This document shows positions 1-7,470 of a stretch of DNA of 18,103 nucleotides, one piece after another (the first letter of the stretch is position 1; the number at the start of each line of letters is the position of its first letter). The position numbers were made by a program, and so were the translations under genes. This stretch comes from an uncultured Litorilinea sp. Its GTDB lineage: Bacteria > Chloroflexota > Anaerolineae > Caldilineales > Caldilineaceae. The notes below the pieces were generated by a model. That model was not told the DNA's origin. It searched no databases and saw only the letters and a list, made by a program, of their open reading frames with translations. The stretch covers positions 1-18,103 of the forward strand of contig CAMPHP010000004.1 of assembly GCA_946885925.1 (NCBI GenBank), given 5' to 3'.

Positions 1-156
1 AGCCCACAAGCTTTGCTGTTGCCTTCTTCACAGCTAATAAGGAGTCCGCTACCCGTTCCTGACACATTTGGTTGCTAGTTTGACATGTATCGCACAGGGA
101 ATTGCTTGTGAGTTTTGACCCTTTCTATTGGTTGACACAACAAAGGAGAGAACAAA

Positions 157-1887
157 ATGAGTACGTTCGGTAAATTTAACCGGCGTGATTTCCTAAAGGG
201 TGCGGCGGGCCTAGGTGCTGCAGGTATCCTTTCTGGCTGTGGGCCGGGTGGTGCGCCGGCTGCACCTGCGGCACCTGGCCCTGCTGGTGCACCTGCCGTT
301 AAGTATGCGGACAAAGCCGCGGTTTTTCGCTATATGACGGGTGGGTTTGCCGCGCCGGGGCCACAGGATGATCTGGTAAAGCAATTGCAGGAAGAAGTTT
401 TACGCAACGAATATGGCATCAACGTGGATATTCGCTATGAATCGGCAACTTGGGCGGACATTGACGCTTTGATGGAGGTGCGTCTCCAGACGCAAGCAGT
501 TGACGGTCTCCAGCGCCACCACAATGCCGTGTTGCGTTGGATCGGCACGCCTGGCTTGATTCGTGATATTGATGAAGTGGTTAAGGAGTATGGTAAGAAT
601 TTGATTCCGGCCTTCCCCGAAGTGGGTTGGCGCTTCTTCATGGGCGGAGGGGACAAGTACATGTCGATCCCCGCTATGCGTATCACGCCGCATGATATTG
701 ACTATGTGCATATTCGCCGTGATTGGCTGGATCGCATTGACCGTGATATCCCAACCACGCTGGAAGAATTGGAAGAGGTCTTGGAACTCTTCAAGAGCAA
801 GAACCTGGGGGGTGATGTAACAATTCCAATTTCTCTGGAGAACCCGCTTTGGATGTCCAACGCTGTCTTTGCCGGGCAGTGGGCTCCAGAGCCAGAAGAG
901 CAACTGAAGATGATCGAGGCGGGAGAGAATATCGAACCGCTCTTTGGAAGTAGCCTGCGCGAAGGGCGTTTCGATTATCTAAGCCGCCTGTATGCCAAGG
1001 GCTTGCTTAACCCAGAGTATACGACTTGGTCCTACGATCAGGTCTACGACGCTGCTACTTCTGGCATTATCGGCTGTCTGGTAGCAGGTCATGGTTTGAC
1101 TAATGGCACGCTGGCACAGACGGTGGAGGTCGCTGATCCCACGCAGGATTGGGTGCAGATCTTCCCACCTCTGGCGCTAAAAGACAAACCCAATACAGGA
1201 CGTGTGCAAGCAGCAGGAGCAATCGAACGCGGTATTGTCGTTTGTAGCTGGGCGCAAGCTCCCGAAGCGATTGTGGCGCTAGCGGATTGGGAAAACAAGT
1301 CGTTTGACAATTACATCACCTCCCGCTTTGGGATTGAGGGTACGCACTGGAAGTGGGGTGAAGGTGGCTGGATCGAGGATTTGCGCCAGCAACCACCAAA
1401 CCGTGAGTATTCTGGTATGCGCTCCACGACGTGGACGACTGAGTTCAACAACCGCCAAGCTTTCCTGCCAACACAACCAGGCAAAGAGCCAAAGGATGTC
1501 AACTACATTACACGCGTGCGCAAGACATTGCACACGCGCAAAGAGGCGCATGTGCCTGAGCAAGGGGAATACCCTGCCATCACACAGGTAGATCACTGGT
1601 GCCCCTATCTCTTCACCGAATCGGCAGTCTTTGAAACCGAATTGAACGCGATTCGTGAAGAGTATGTGACCAAGATCGTCAAGGGTGAGTTGCCAGTAAC
1701 GCAGGGTCTCGCTGAATTCTGGGATCGTTGGTATGCAGCGGGCGGTGAAAAGCGTATGGAGGAGATCCAGACGCAGCAAAGCGCATGGTTGGCAGCCAAT
1801 CCAGCCTGGCTTGAACCGGAAGCTTCCTTCGCACCCGAATTTTGGAACACAGAACGGGTTTACGTCGAGCCGAAGAAACAAGCTTAA
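157..1887 (+). CDS. ABC transporter substrate-binding lipoprotein (extracellular solute-binding protein family 1), probable carbohydrate binder
   Basis: A 576-residue periplasmic/exported binding lipoprotein of an ABC importer. The N-terminus carries a Tat-like signal (NRRDFLKG, residues 8-15), a short hydrophobic stretch and a lipobox LSGC with Cys28 as the predicted lipidated residue. A flexible Ala/Pro/Gly linker (about 29-48) precedes the binding fold. The length exceeds the usual 400-450 residues of sugar-binding proteins and is closer to the large LplA/YtcQ-type proteins tied to complex polysaccharide or oligosaccharide uptake; that likeness is from family knowledge, not alignment. The start is well supported: AGGAG at 144-148 lies 8 bases before the ATG. 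No permease follows it; the next genes are Gfo/Idh oxidoreductases, so its membrane partners lie left of the window or elsewhere. A hairpin at 1909-1941 follows the stop, which could raise binding-protein mRNA relative to downstream genes. The substrate cannot be named. Confidence 0.88.
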   Translation: MSTFGKFNRRDFLKGAAGLGAAGILSGCGPGGAPAAPAAPGPAGAPAVKYADKAAVFRYMTGGFAAPGPQDDLVKQLQEEVLRNEYGINVDIRYESATWADIDALMEVRLQTQAVDGLQRHHNAVLRWIGTPGLIRDIDEVVKEYGKNLIPAFPEVGWRFFMGGGDKYMSIPAMRITPHDIDYVHIRRDWLDRIDRDIPTTLEELEEVLELFKSKNLGGDVTIPISLENPLWMSNAVFAGQWAPEPEEQLKMIEAGENIEPLFGSSLREGRFDYLSRLYAKGLLNPEYTTWSYDQVYDAATSGIIGCLVAGHGLTNGTLAQTVEVADPTQDWVQIFPPLALKDKPNTGRVQAAGAIERGIVVCSWAQAPEAIVALADWENKSFDNYITSRFGIEGTHWKWGEGGWIEDLRQQPPNREYSGMRSTTWTTEFNNRQAFLPTQPGKEPKDVNYITRVRKTLHTRKEAHVPEQGEYPAITQVDHWCPYLFTESAVFETELNAIREEYVTKIVKGELPVTQGLAEFWDRWYAAGGEKRMEEIQTQQSAWLAANPAWLEPEASFAPEFWNTERVYVEPKKQA

Positions 1888-1908
1888 TTTGTTGTACTCT
1901 TGGCTAAA

Positions 1909-1941
1909 CGGTGACTGCCGCCGCAGAGGTGGCAGTCACCG
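1909..1941 (+). terminator. Intergenic hairpin after the binding-protein gene (terminator or mRNA-stabilising stem-loop)
   Basis: CGGTGACTGCCGCC (1909-1922) pairs with GGTGGCAGTCACCG (1928-1941), giving a 14-bp stem with one G-U pair and a 5-base loop. No T-run follows, so it is not a textbook intrinsic terminator. Its place just after a binding-protein stop codon fits a partial terminator or 3' stabiliser that sets the ratio of binding protein to downstream enzymes. Confidence 0.6.
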
Positions 1942-2023
1942 CTTGCATTATAGACCTCGACATATTTCCAATTTGTCTAATCTTGTATCTAGAAAATCCT
2001 AAACCTAGAAAGTCGAATGAATC

Positions 2024-2803
2024 ATGACACAAGGGCAGTCAGTGATTCGCGTGGGTGTCATTGGGGTTGGCCGCGGCTCCCGTTTTGCGCGTGGCGCAGG
2101 TGCGCTGGTCGGCATGGAGTTGGTTGCGCTCTGCGATACGTGGGAAGAAAAGCTCACGAAAGTGGCAAATGAACTTGGCGTGGCAGCTTACACGGATTAT
2201 GCCAAGTTTTTAGAGCATGATATGGATGCTGTGATCCTTGCCAACTACTTTCATGAACACGCGCCCTTTGCTATCCAGGCGTTGGAAGCTGGCAAGCATG
2301 TCATGTCGGAAACGTCCGCTTGTCTGACACTGGCGCAAGGAGTTGCACTGGTTGAAGCGGTGGAGCGAAGTGGCAAAATCTACATGTTCGCTGAGAACTA
2401 CCCCTACATGGTCTATAACCAGGAGATGCGCCGCCGCTATCAGGCGGGGGATATCGGGGAATTCCGGTATGGCGAAGGCGAATATGTACACCCCATGCAG
2501 GCTGATGATTCCAACCGTATTTCACCAGGATATAACCATTGGCGAAATTGGATTCCTGCAACTTACTACTGCACCCATTCCCTCGCTCCGGTGATGTACA
2601 TTACCGACACTTGGCCCAAGAAAGTCAACGGGTTTGTCGTTCCCTATGATTACGACGACCAAAATCGCCGCCAAACTGCGCGCCGAGGAGATACTGCCGC
2701 CATGATCGCTGTGCGGATGGACAATGGCGCGGTGGTGAAAAGTCTGCACGGGGGGCTGCGGGGTCATGGCAATTGGGTGCGGATTCACGGCAACCTTGGC
2801 TAG
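2024..2803 (+). CDS. Gfo/Idh/MocA oxidoreductase, N-terminal part (Rossmann domain and start of C-terminal domain)
   Basis: This 259-residue product has a complete NAD(P)-binding Rossmann fold: GVIGVGRGSR (11-20) is the dinucleotide loop, and LCDTWEEK (36-43) ends the second strand. The position of the usual Gfo/Idh EKP motif reads SETS (95-98), so the customary catalytic Lys is Thr. Later motifs are MFAENYPYM (121-129), GEGEYVH (150-156) and YYCTHSLAP (181-189), with His185 a likely active-site residue. WR at 173-174 lies before it, as in GH109-like members. The sequence ends inside the C-terminal sheet domain, so alone it would lack part of the substrate-binding and oligomerisation surface. 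It follows the binding-protein gene by 136 bases on the same strand; the ribosome site before the ATG is weak. The substrate is unknown, probably a sugar or glycoside. Confidence 0.72.
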   Translation: MTQGQSVIRVGVIGVGRGSRFARGAGALVGMELVALCDTWEEKLTKVANELGVAAYTDYAKFLEHDMDAVILANYFHEHAPFAIQALEAGKHVMSETSACLTLAQGVALVEAVERSGKIYMFAENYPYMVYNQEMRRRYQAGDIGEFRYGEGEYVHPMQADDSNRISPGYNHWRNWIPATYYCTHSLAPVMYITDTWPKKVNGFVVPYDYDDQNRRQTARRGDTAAMIAVRMDNGAVVKSLHGGLRGHGNWVRIHGNLG

Positions 2804-3274
2804 ATGGAAAATGCGCGTTGGGTCAACCAACAGATGTTGCGTGTGCGCCGCGAGCCGTGGGAAAAGCCAGATGGCGCACCAGTCGAAGAACTCTACTTGC
2901 CCGACTTCCCTGAGCATCAGGCCGAAGCACTTCAAGCGGGACATGGTGGTGGCGATTTCTTTATGAATTATCACTTTGCCAACGCCATTCGCACAGGCCA
3001 GCAACCCTATTTGGATGTTTATCGTGGGGTCACGATGTCGGCGGTGGGTGTCCTTGCCTATCGTTCCGCCTTGGCCGATTCCGCTCCGGTCGATGTGCCT
3101 GATTTCCGTGACGCGGTTGCGCGTCAAGCCTTTGCCAATGATCACTGGTCACCCAACCCAGCGGCGCATGGGCCAGGCCAACCCTTGTCAAGCATTCTTG
3201 GGGATGTGAGGCCATCCACAGAGGGCCTAGCCCATGCACGCGGGATCTGGGCCGAGATGGGTTACAAGGAATAG
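2804..3274 (+). CDS. Gfo/Idh/MocA oxidoreductase, C-terminal fragment (possible reinitiation product)
   Basis: This 156-residue continuation of the preceding frame starts at an ATG that abuts its TAG stop. It holds the remainder of the C-terminal domain and ends with the YLDVYRGVTMSAVGVLAYRS helix (about 67-86) found at the end of such proteins; the paralogue's IDVYHALDYCVPGIMAVVS is equivalent. No dinucleotide fold is present, so it cannot work alone. I see no convincing ribosome site just upstream of 2804, so any expression would depend on translational coupling or read-through. It is best regarded as the broken 3' part of one gene. Confidence 0.65.
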   Translation: MENARWVNQQMLRVRREPWEKPDGAPVEELYLPDFPEHQAEALQAGHGGGDFFMNYHFANAIRTGQQPYLDVYRGVTMSAVGVLAYRSALADSAPVDVPDFRDAVARQAFANDHWSPNPAAHGPGQPLSSILGDVRPSTEGLAHARGIWAEMGYKE

Positions 3275-3327
3275 AAGTCTTTTCGTTGCGAGCAACTGAC
3301 AAACAAAATTTTGGGGAAAAGTGATCC

Positions 3328-4503
3328 ATGAAGAAGTTACGAATTGGTGTCCTTGGCTGTGGGGCTGGCCCTACTGGTGTCGGTTCCAGCCGTGGCACTT
3401 ACTTGGGTGTTTTGGCTGAACAGACCGAGTTGATGGATACGGTCTCTGTTTGTGGCATTATTGCGGAGCATGTTGAATTCGGCGCTTCAAAGATGCGAAG
3501 TGCCAAGGCATTTACCGACTTTGACGCTTTTTTGCGCTCTGGCATTGATGCCGTGGTCATCGCCACACCAGTTTACCAGCATACGGAACAGGCGGTTGCC
3601 TGTTTAGAGGCTGGAATTCCGGTTCTCTCTGAAGTGACCCCCGTGAATAGCTTGACGGAGGCGGCGGCATTAGCGGCAGCGGTGGAGCGCACCGGAGGCT
3701 TCTATATGCTCGCCGAAAATTACCGCTTTATCAATGACATTGAACTGATAAAGCGCATGGTGGATGATGGCCGCTTTGGTCATATTCACTTTGCCGAAGG
3801 CGAGTATATCCACGATACGCGCGATCTGCGGGTGGAGCGTGATGGCAGCAAAACGTGGCGCGGGCAGCCCAATCTGCGCGGCGGGCTCTATTGCACCCAC
3901 AGCCTCGGGCCGATTCTTTACATCACCGGGGATCGCGTTGCCACAGTTTCTTGTCTTGAACCTGATGGCGGCGTTGGGGGAACGTTGATGACGATGAAAA
4001 CGGATAAAGGCGCAGTTTTTAAGGTGCGGCTTGATGGCAATTCGCCGCGGCCCCACAATATGGCCTATTACTCGGTACAAGGGAACAAGGGCGCTTATGA
4101 AGGCAAGCGCGGCCTGGGAGACGAGCCTAAGATCTGGCTGGATGATGCCCATGAGCCTTCCTATTCCAGCGCGCGCAGCCTGGGCAAACCGATTGCTGAA
4201 TGGCATCCCTTGCGTGATTTTGCCGAGCAGTATATTCCCGACCGGCTGAATGGCCCGGAAGCCGCGCGTACATCGGGCCATTTTGGTGCTGATTACTGGA
4301 TGATGGAAGCCTTCGCCAAGGCATTGTTACAAGGGCTTTCATCCCCGATTGATGTATACCACGCACTCGACTATTGTGTGCCGGGGATCATGGCGGTGGT
4401 ATCCAAGGCAAACGCAGGCGCGCCGGTTCCTGTGCCCGATTATCGCCCCGTAAAAGCCAAGGAGGGCATTCCTCCGGCGATCCTACGGACAGTCGCTGCA
4501 TAA
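3328..4503 (+). CDS. Gfo/Idh/MocA family oxidoreductase (intact paralogue of the preceding gene)
   Basis: A 391-residue cytoplasmic NAD(P)-dependent protein. The Rossmann domain starts with IGVLGCGAGPTG (6-17). The EKP position reads SEVTP (101-105), so Lys is replaced by Val, as in GH109-like and related members with an SEVP/TEVP signature. FYMLAENY (125-132), AEGEYIHDTRDL (156-167) and LYCTHSLGPILYIT (187-200) follow, with His191 the likely acid/base. That His, the GEY-H-D-R pattern and the THxLGP motif recall the NAD-dependent glycosidases of GH109, so the protein may act on a glycoside by transient oxidation instead of as a simple dehydrogenase; this is inference. GGGGAAAAG (3314-3322) before the ATG is a plausible ribosome site. 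The gene lies 53 bases after its broken paralogue and 50 before the ceramidase-like gene, so all are probably co-transcribed. Confidence 0.87.
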   Translation: MKKLRIGVLGCGAGPTGVGSSRGTYLGVLAEQTELMDTVSVCGIIAEHVEFGASKMRSAKAFTDFDAFLRSGIDAVVIATPVYQHTEQAVACLEAGIPVLSEVTPVNSLTEAAALAAAVERTGGFYMLAENYRFINDIELIKRMVDDGRFGHIHFAEGEYIHDTRDLRVERDGSKTWRGQPNLRGGLYCTHSLGPILYITGDRVATVSCLEPDGGVGGTLMTMKTDKGAVFKVRLDGNSPRPHNMAYYSVQGNKGAYEGKRGLGDEPKIWLDDAHEPSYSSARSLGKPIAEWHPLRDFAEQYIPDRLNGPEAARTSGHFGADYWMMEAFAKALLQGLSSPIDVYHALDYCVPGIMAVVSKANAGAPVPVPDYRPVKAKEGIPPAILRTVAA

Positions 4504-4553
4504 TCTAAGCCTATTCGACAAGTGCATCACCCAGAATAGAGAGTGAGCTTGCC

Positions 4554-5969
4554 ATGTCATCTCAACTTCAAACCGGGCAACTCCATGCAGGCGTTGCCCG
4601 TGCCGATATTACGCCCCCCGTGGGAATTGCCCATGCAAATTGGGGAGCGCAGGCGCATGAACGGGCACAAGGGGTCGATCTGCCGATGTGGGCGACTGCG
4701 CTGGCGCTCAGTGATGGGAATACAACTACCCTGCTCATCGATCTGGATATTAGCGGCTTGCGACCAGAGAATGCAACAAAGGTCCGCCAAGCCGTTGCTG
4801 ACCGTACTGGGCTTGCGGTCGGCAATATTCGTTTGGCCTATACGCATACGCATTCTGGCCCTAGCACAAGTAGTTCGGGCGGATGGGTCTCTGGTGGCGC
4901 TGAATTAATTGCGGGCTATCTGGAGAGCTTGGTCGCCAAGGTGGCAGGTGTAGCCTGGGAAGCCACTCTTCATCTCCAGCCTGCGCGCATCGCTGCTGGC
5001 TCCGGGCGCAGCACAATTGCGGTCAACCGTCGTTTTGTCACACCGGAAAAGACCGTGGTGGTGGGTCACAACTGGGAAGGGCCGGTTGATCATGAAGTGA
5101 AGGTGGTACGGATTGACGATCTGAATGAGCAACCCTTGGCTGTCATCGTCAACTACGCCTGCCATCCGATTATCGTGGGGCCTTACAATGATCTGATTAC
5201 GCCGGATTATCCGGGCGTGGTAAAGCGAGTGGTCGAAGAAGCCACAGGAGCCAAGTGTCTCTTCTTACAGGGAGCAACCGGGGATGTTGGCCCGGTGGAT
5301 GGCTGTACAAGTCGCGAGCCACTGCCGGTCTATCGCAAATTGGGTACACAACTTGGCTATGCGGCAGTGAGCGTTGCGCTTGAACTGCAAACAGCGCCTA
5401 AGCAGGATCGCTATCTGCATACGCTTGAGTCCGGCGCACCATTGGGTGTCTTTGAGTATGTCACAGCGCCTGACGAAGATGTGACCTTGCGTGTGGCAAA
5501 CAGGACGGTCAAGATGCCGCTGAAGGAGTTCCCACCCTTTGAGGTTGCCGATGCCGAAGCAAAGCACTATGCCAACGAATTGCAGCGGCTTCGCAAAGAG
5601 GGGAGTGAGGCAGATGTGCGCTGGGCAGGTATGCAAGCCAAGCGTTCACGGATGCGTGCCGAGCGATCTCGTATCTATGGTGGCAAAGAGGCTATTGAGT
5701 TGGAGATTCATGGGGTCCGTATCAATGATATTGCTATCATCGGTATGCCTGGTGAACCCTTTGTAGAAATCGGGCTGGCTGTGAAAGGTGGCTCACCCTT
5801 CCCGCATACGCTCTTCTCTGGTTACTCAAATGTCGGTGGTTCCTATATCCCGGTGGCTCATGCTTATCCAGTGGGTGGCTATGAGGTGGATGTTACGCCC
5901 TTTAGGCCGGAGGCTGCCCAGGCTGTGATTGATGAGAGCCTGGCCTTGCTGCAGGAGCTGGCAAAGTAG
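4554..5969 (+). CDS. Neutral/alkaline ceramidase-like domain protein (cytoplasmic metal-dependent hydrolase of unknown substrate)
   Basis: A 471-residue protein matching the N-terminal catalytic domain of neutral/alkaline non-lysosomal ceramidases. ADITPPVG (17-24) opens the domain. THTHSGPS (97-104), NYACHPI (200-206, His204), GMPGEPF (397-403, Glu401) and SGYSN (422-426, Tyr424) correspond to the zinc ligands known from Pseudomonas ceramidase (His97, His204, Glu411, Tyr448). The usual nucleophile motif GDVSPN reads GDVGPV here (243-248), so the Ser is Gly. There is no signal peptide, and the usual C-terminal Ig-like domain of the 650-780-residue ceramidases is absent. A true ceramidase is therefore unlikely; a zinc-dependent amidase or esterase serving the neighbouring sugar-type pathway is more probable. 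It is the last gene of the + strand unit, ending 24 bases before a strong hairpin. Confidence 0.82.
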   Translation: MSSQLQTGQLHAGVARADITPPVGIAHANWGAQAHERAQGVDLPMWATALALSDGNTTTLLIDLDISGLRPENATKVRQAVADRTGLAVGNIRLAYTHTHSGPSTSSSGGWVSGGAELIAGYLESLVAKVAGVAWEATLHLQPARIAAGSGRSTIAVNRRFVTPEKTVVVGHNWEGPVDHEVKVVRIDDLNEQPLAVIVNYACHPIIVGPYNDLITPDYPGVVKRVVEEATGAKCLFLQGATGDVGPVDGCTSREPLPVYRKLGTQLGYAAVSVALELQTAPKQDRYLHTLESGAPLGVFEYVTAPDEDVTLRVANRTVKMPLKEFPPFEVADAEAKHYANELQRLRKEGSEADVRWAGMQAKRSRMRAERSRIYGGKEAIELEIHGVRINDIAIIGMPGEPFVEIGLAVKGGSPFPHTLFSGYSNVGGSYIPVAHAYPVGGYEVDVTPFRPEAAQAVIDESLALLQELAK

Positions 5970-5992
5970 CTTGCGGTCGTGAGAAAACTGTA

Positions 5993-6035
5993 AGCTCTCC
6001 TTCCTCGGAGCTTTAAGCTCCGAGGAAGGAGAGCT
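5993..6035. terminator. Perfect 20-bp hairpin between convergent genes (bidirectional terminator-like)
   Basis: AGCTCTCCTTCCTCGGAGCT (5993-6012) and its exact reverse complement (6016-6035) are separated by the 3-base loop TTA. It lies between the stop of the + strand ceramidase-like gene (5969) and the stop of the - strand E2 gene (6064), where a terminator serving both strands is expected. No clear T-run follows on either side, so it may instead block exonucleases or stop polymerase with a factor. I found no second copy of this palindrome in the window. Confidence 0.72.
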
Positions 6036-6063
6036 CGATAGGTTTGTTGGAAGGCCGAGATGG

Positions 6064-7470
6064 TTATGCCACGAGCCAGAGTGCAGGTTCTTCGATGTAA
6101 GTGCGGATGGTGTTGAGGAAGCGCGCGGCGGGTCCGCCATCGACAATGCGATGATCAAAGGTGAGGCTGAGCGTTACTCTGTGACGTGGCACGACTTCAT
6201 CATTGTACACGGCGGGTTTCTTGACGATTCGCCCCACACCCAAGATTGCACACTGCGGCGGGTTGATGATGGGGGTGAAAGCGTCAATGTGATACGCGCC
6301 CAGATTGGTGATGGTGAAGGTGCCGTTTTGCAGTTCTTCCGAACTGATTTTGTGCGCTTGTACTTTGTCAATCAGGCTGCGTGTTTCCGCGGCAATCTGG
6401 CGCACGCTCTTGCTCTCGACGGCACGGACAACGGGGACGACCAGCCCTTCCTCGGTGTCCACCGCTAGCCCAATGTTGACGTTCGCCGGGATGAAGATTT
6501 CTTGGCCGCGCCAGGATGCATTGAGCAGGGGATATTCTTGCAGCGCCACACTGGTCAGCTTGATGAGCAAGTCGTTGTACGAGGGCACAAGCAAGTTGCG
6601 CGGGGCATGGCTGGCCTTGAGTTGTTCACGTAGTGCCACAAACTCAGTGGCATCTGCCTCGGTGGTGAGGGTGACTGCCGCTGTGGTGTGGGCGCTCTCG
6701 GTCATGCGCTGGGCGATAAGGCTGCGCACGCGGCTCACGGGTATGGTTTCCCCACCGGCATCCTGGAGGGCTGTGGCGGGTGCCTCGGCGCGGGCTGCGA
6801 TAGCGGCTTCTATATCTTGCCGTTGGATGCGTTGGCCTGGCTTTTGCGCGGCAACTTCGGCAAGATCCACTCCTGTTGCCTGAGCCATGCGCTGGGCAAC
6901 GGGTGAGACTTTGGCCGCGATTCTGGTCTCTGGTACGGCTGGCACTTGTGCAGCGCTTTGCTGCTCGTATGCGACGCGTATGTCGCGCTCGACAATGCGC
7001 CCGGTGCGCCCGCTGCCTACAAGCTGTGTCCACTCCACCCCCAACTCGGCGGCAACGCGACGTGCGCGCGGGCTGATGGCGGGCATACGATCCCCATCCT
7101 TCTCCGCGACTGCGCGCGTTGGAGATTGTCCGGCGCGGCTTGCTTGCGAAGATGGCGCAGGTGCTGCCTCTGGCGAATGCTGTTTTGTCTGAGATAGTTG
7201 TTCAGTCTCAAAGGGGACAGCTTCACCTGGTTGAACGATATAGCCCAAGCGTCCACCCACGGGTATGACATCCCCGCTTTTGGGTCCGTCGGGCGGGATG
7301 CGCAGGATACCGTTATCGAAGTTCTCGACCTCCTGGGTCGCCTTGTCGCTCTCGACGGTGAACAGCAGGTCGCCCGATTTCACTTCCTCGCCATCCTGTT
7401 TGAGCCATTCGCCAAAGATGCCTTCTTGCATGGTCCAGCCCAAGCGGGGCATGACAATTTCAATTGCCAT
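6064..7470 (-). CDS. Dihydrolipoamide acyltransferase (E2) of a 2-oxo acid dehydrogenase complex
   Basis: A 468-residue E2 core subunit, which transfers the acyl group from lipoamide to CoA. The lipoyl domain spans residues 1-85, with Lys43 in ESDKATQEVE as the lipoylation site. After a flexible Ala/Pro/Gln linker comes a peripheral-subunit-binding domain (about 130-167, ISPRARRVAAELGV), then a second, less typical one (about 187-224, VSPVAQRMAQATGVDL). The catalytic domain runs from about 242 to the end, with DHRIVDGGPAARF (439-451) giving catalytic His440 and Asp444. Two binding domains in a chain with one lipoyl domain is unusual but seen in some bacterial E2s. It follows E1-beta by 87 bases, in the order E1-alpha, E1-beta, E2. 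The upstream region carries a duplicate of its own start site. No E3 gene is nearby. The substrate (pyruvate, acetoin or branched 2-oxo acid) cannot be settled by eye. Confidence 0.93.
   Translation of the reverse strand: MAIEIVMPRLGWTMQEGIFGEWLKQDGEEVKSGDLLFTVESDKATQEVENFDNGILRIPPDGPKSGDVIPVGGRLGYIVQPGEAVPFETEQLSQTKQHSPEAAPAPSSQASRAGQSPTRAVAEKDGDRMPAISPRARRVAAELGVEWTQLVGSGRTGRIVERDIRVAYEQQSAAQVPAVPETRIAAKVSPVAQRMAQATGVDLAEVAAQKPGQRIQRQDIEAAIAARAEAPATALQDAGGETIPVSRVRSLIAQRMTESAHTTAAVTLTTEADATEFVALREQLKASHAPRNLLVPSYNDLLIKLTSVALQEYPLLNASWRGQEIFIPANVNIGLAVDTEEGLVVPVVRAVESKSVRQIAAETRSLIDKVQAHKISSEELQNGTFTITNLGAYHIDAFTPIINPPQCAILGVGRIVKKPAVYNDEVVPRHRVTLSLTFDHRIVDGGPAARFLNTIRTYIEEPALWLVA

Larger units (their letters stand above)
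2024..3274 (+). pseudogene. Gfo/Idh/MocA family oxidoreductase gene interrupted by an in-frame TAG at codon 260
   Basis: Both halves of one Gfo/Idh/MocA protein lie in the same frame, separated only by a TAG codon at 2801-2803. Removing that stop gives a continuous protein of about 416 residues, close to the 391 of the intact tandem paralogue at 3328-4503. Shared motifs with the paralogue are MxAENY, GEGEY(V/I)H or AEGEYIH, and YCTHSLxPxxYIT, and the pair probably arose by duplication. The stop falls in the C-terminal beta-sheet domain, in GNLG-stop-MENAR, aligned with GNKGAYEG in the paralogue. No frameshift or lost sequence is visible, so this is a recent nonsense mutation, a sequencing or assembly error, or a functional split gene with stop-start reinitiation, since ATG directly follows TAG. 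TAG also ends at least six other genes here, so general amber recoding is unlikely. Confidence 0.75.

Noticed and set aside
80..120. TTGACA at 80-85 and TTGACC at 115-120 as -35 boxes for the first gene.
   Set aside because: Neither has a recognisable -10 hexamer at 16-18 bases downstream, so I do not call a promoter.
1279..1881. A 200-residue antisense frame inside the binding-protein gene.
   Set aside because: It lies wholly opposite a well-supported gene and has a composition expected from antisense reading of it; no start signal.
2801..2803. Pyrrolysine or general amber recoding to explain the in-frame TAG.
   Set aside because: TAG is the natural stop of at least six other genes here (for example 5969, 11906, 12068, 12943, 14753, 17832), and no pylT or PylS gene is visible. 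A mutation or error is simpler.
6305..6883. A 192-residue + strand frame opposite E2.
   Set aside because: E2 motifs are unambiguous on the other strand; the antisense product is Ser/Ala-rich with no recognisable fold.
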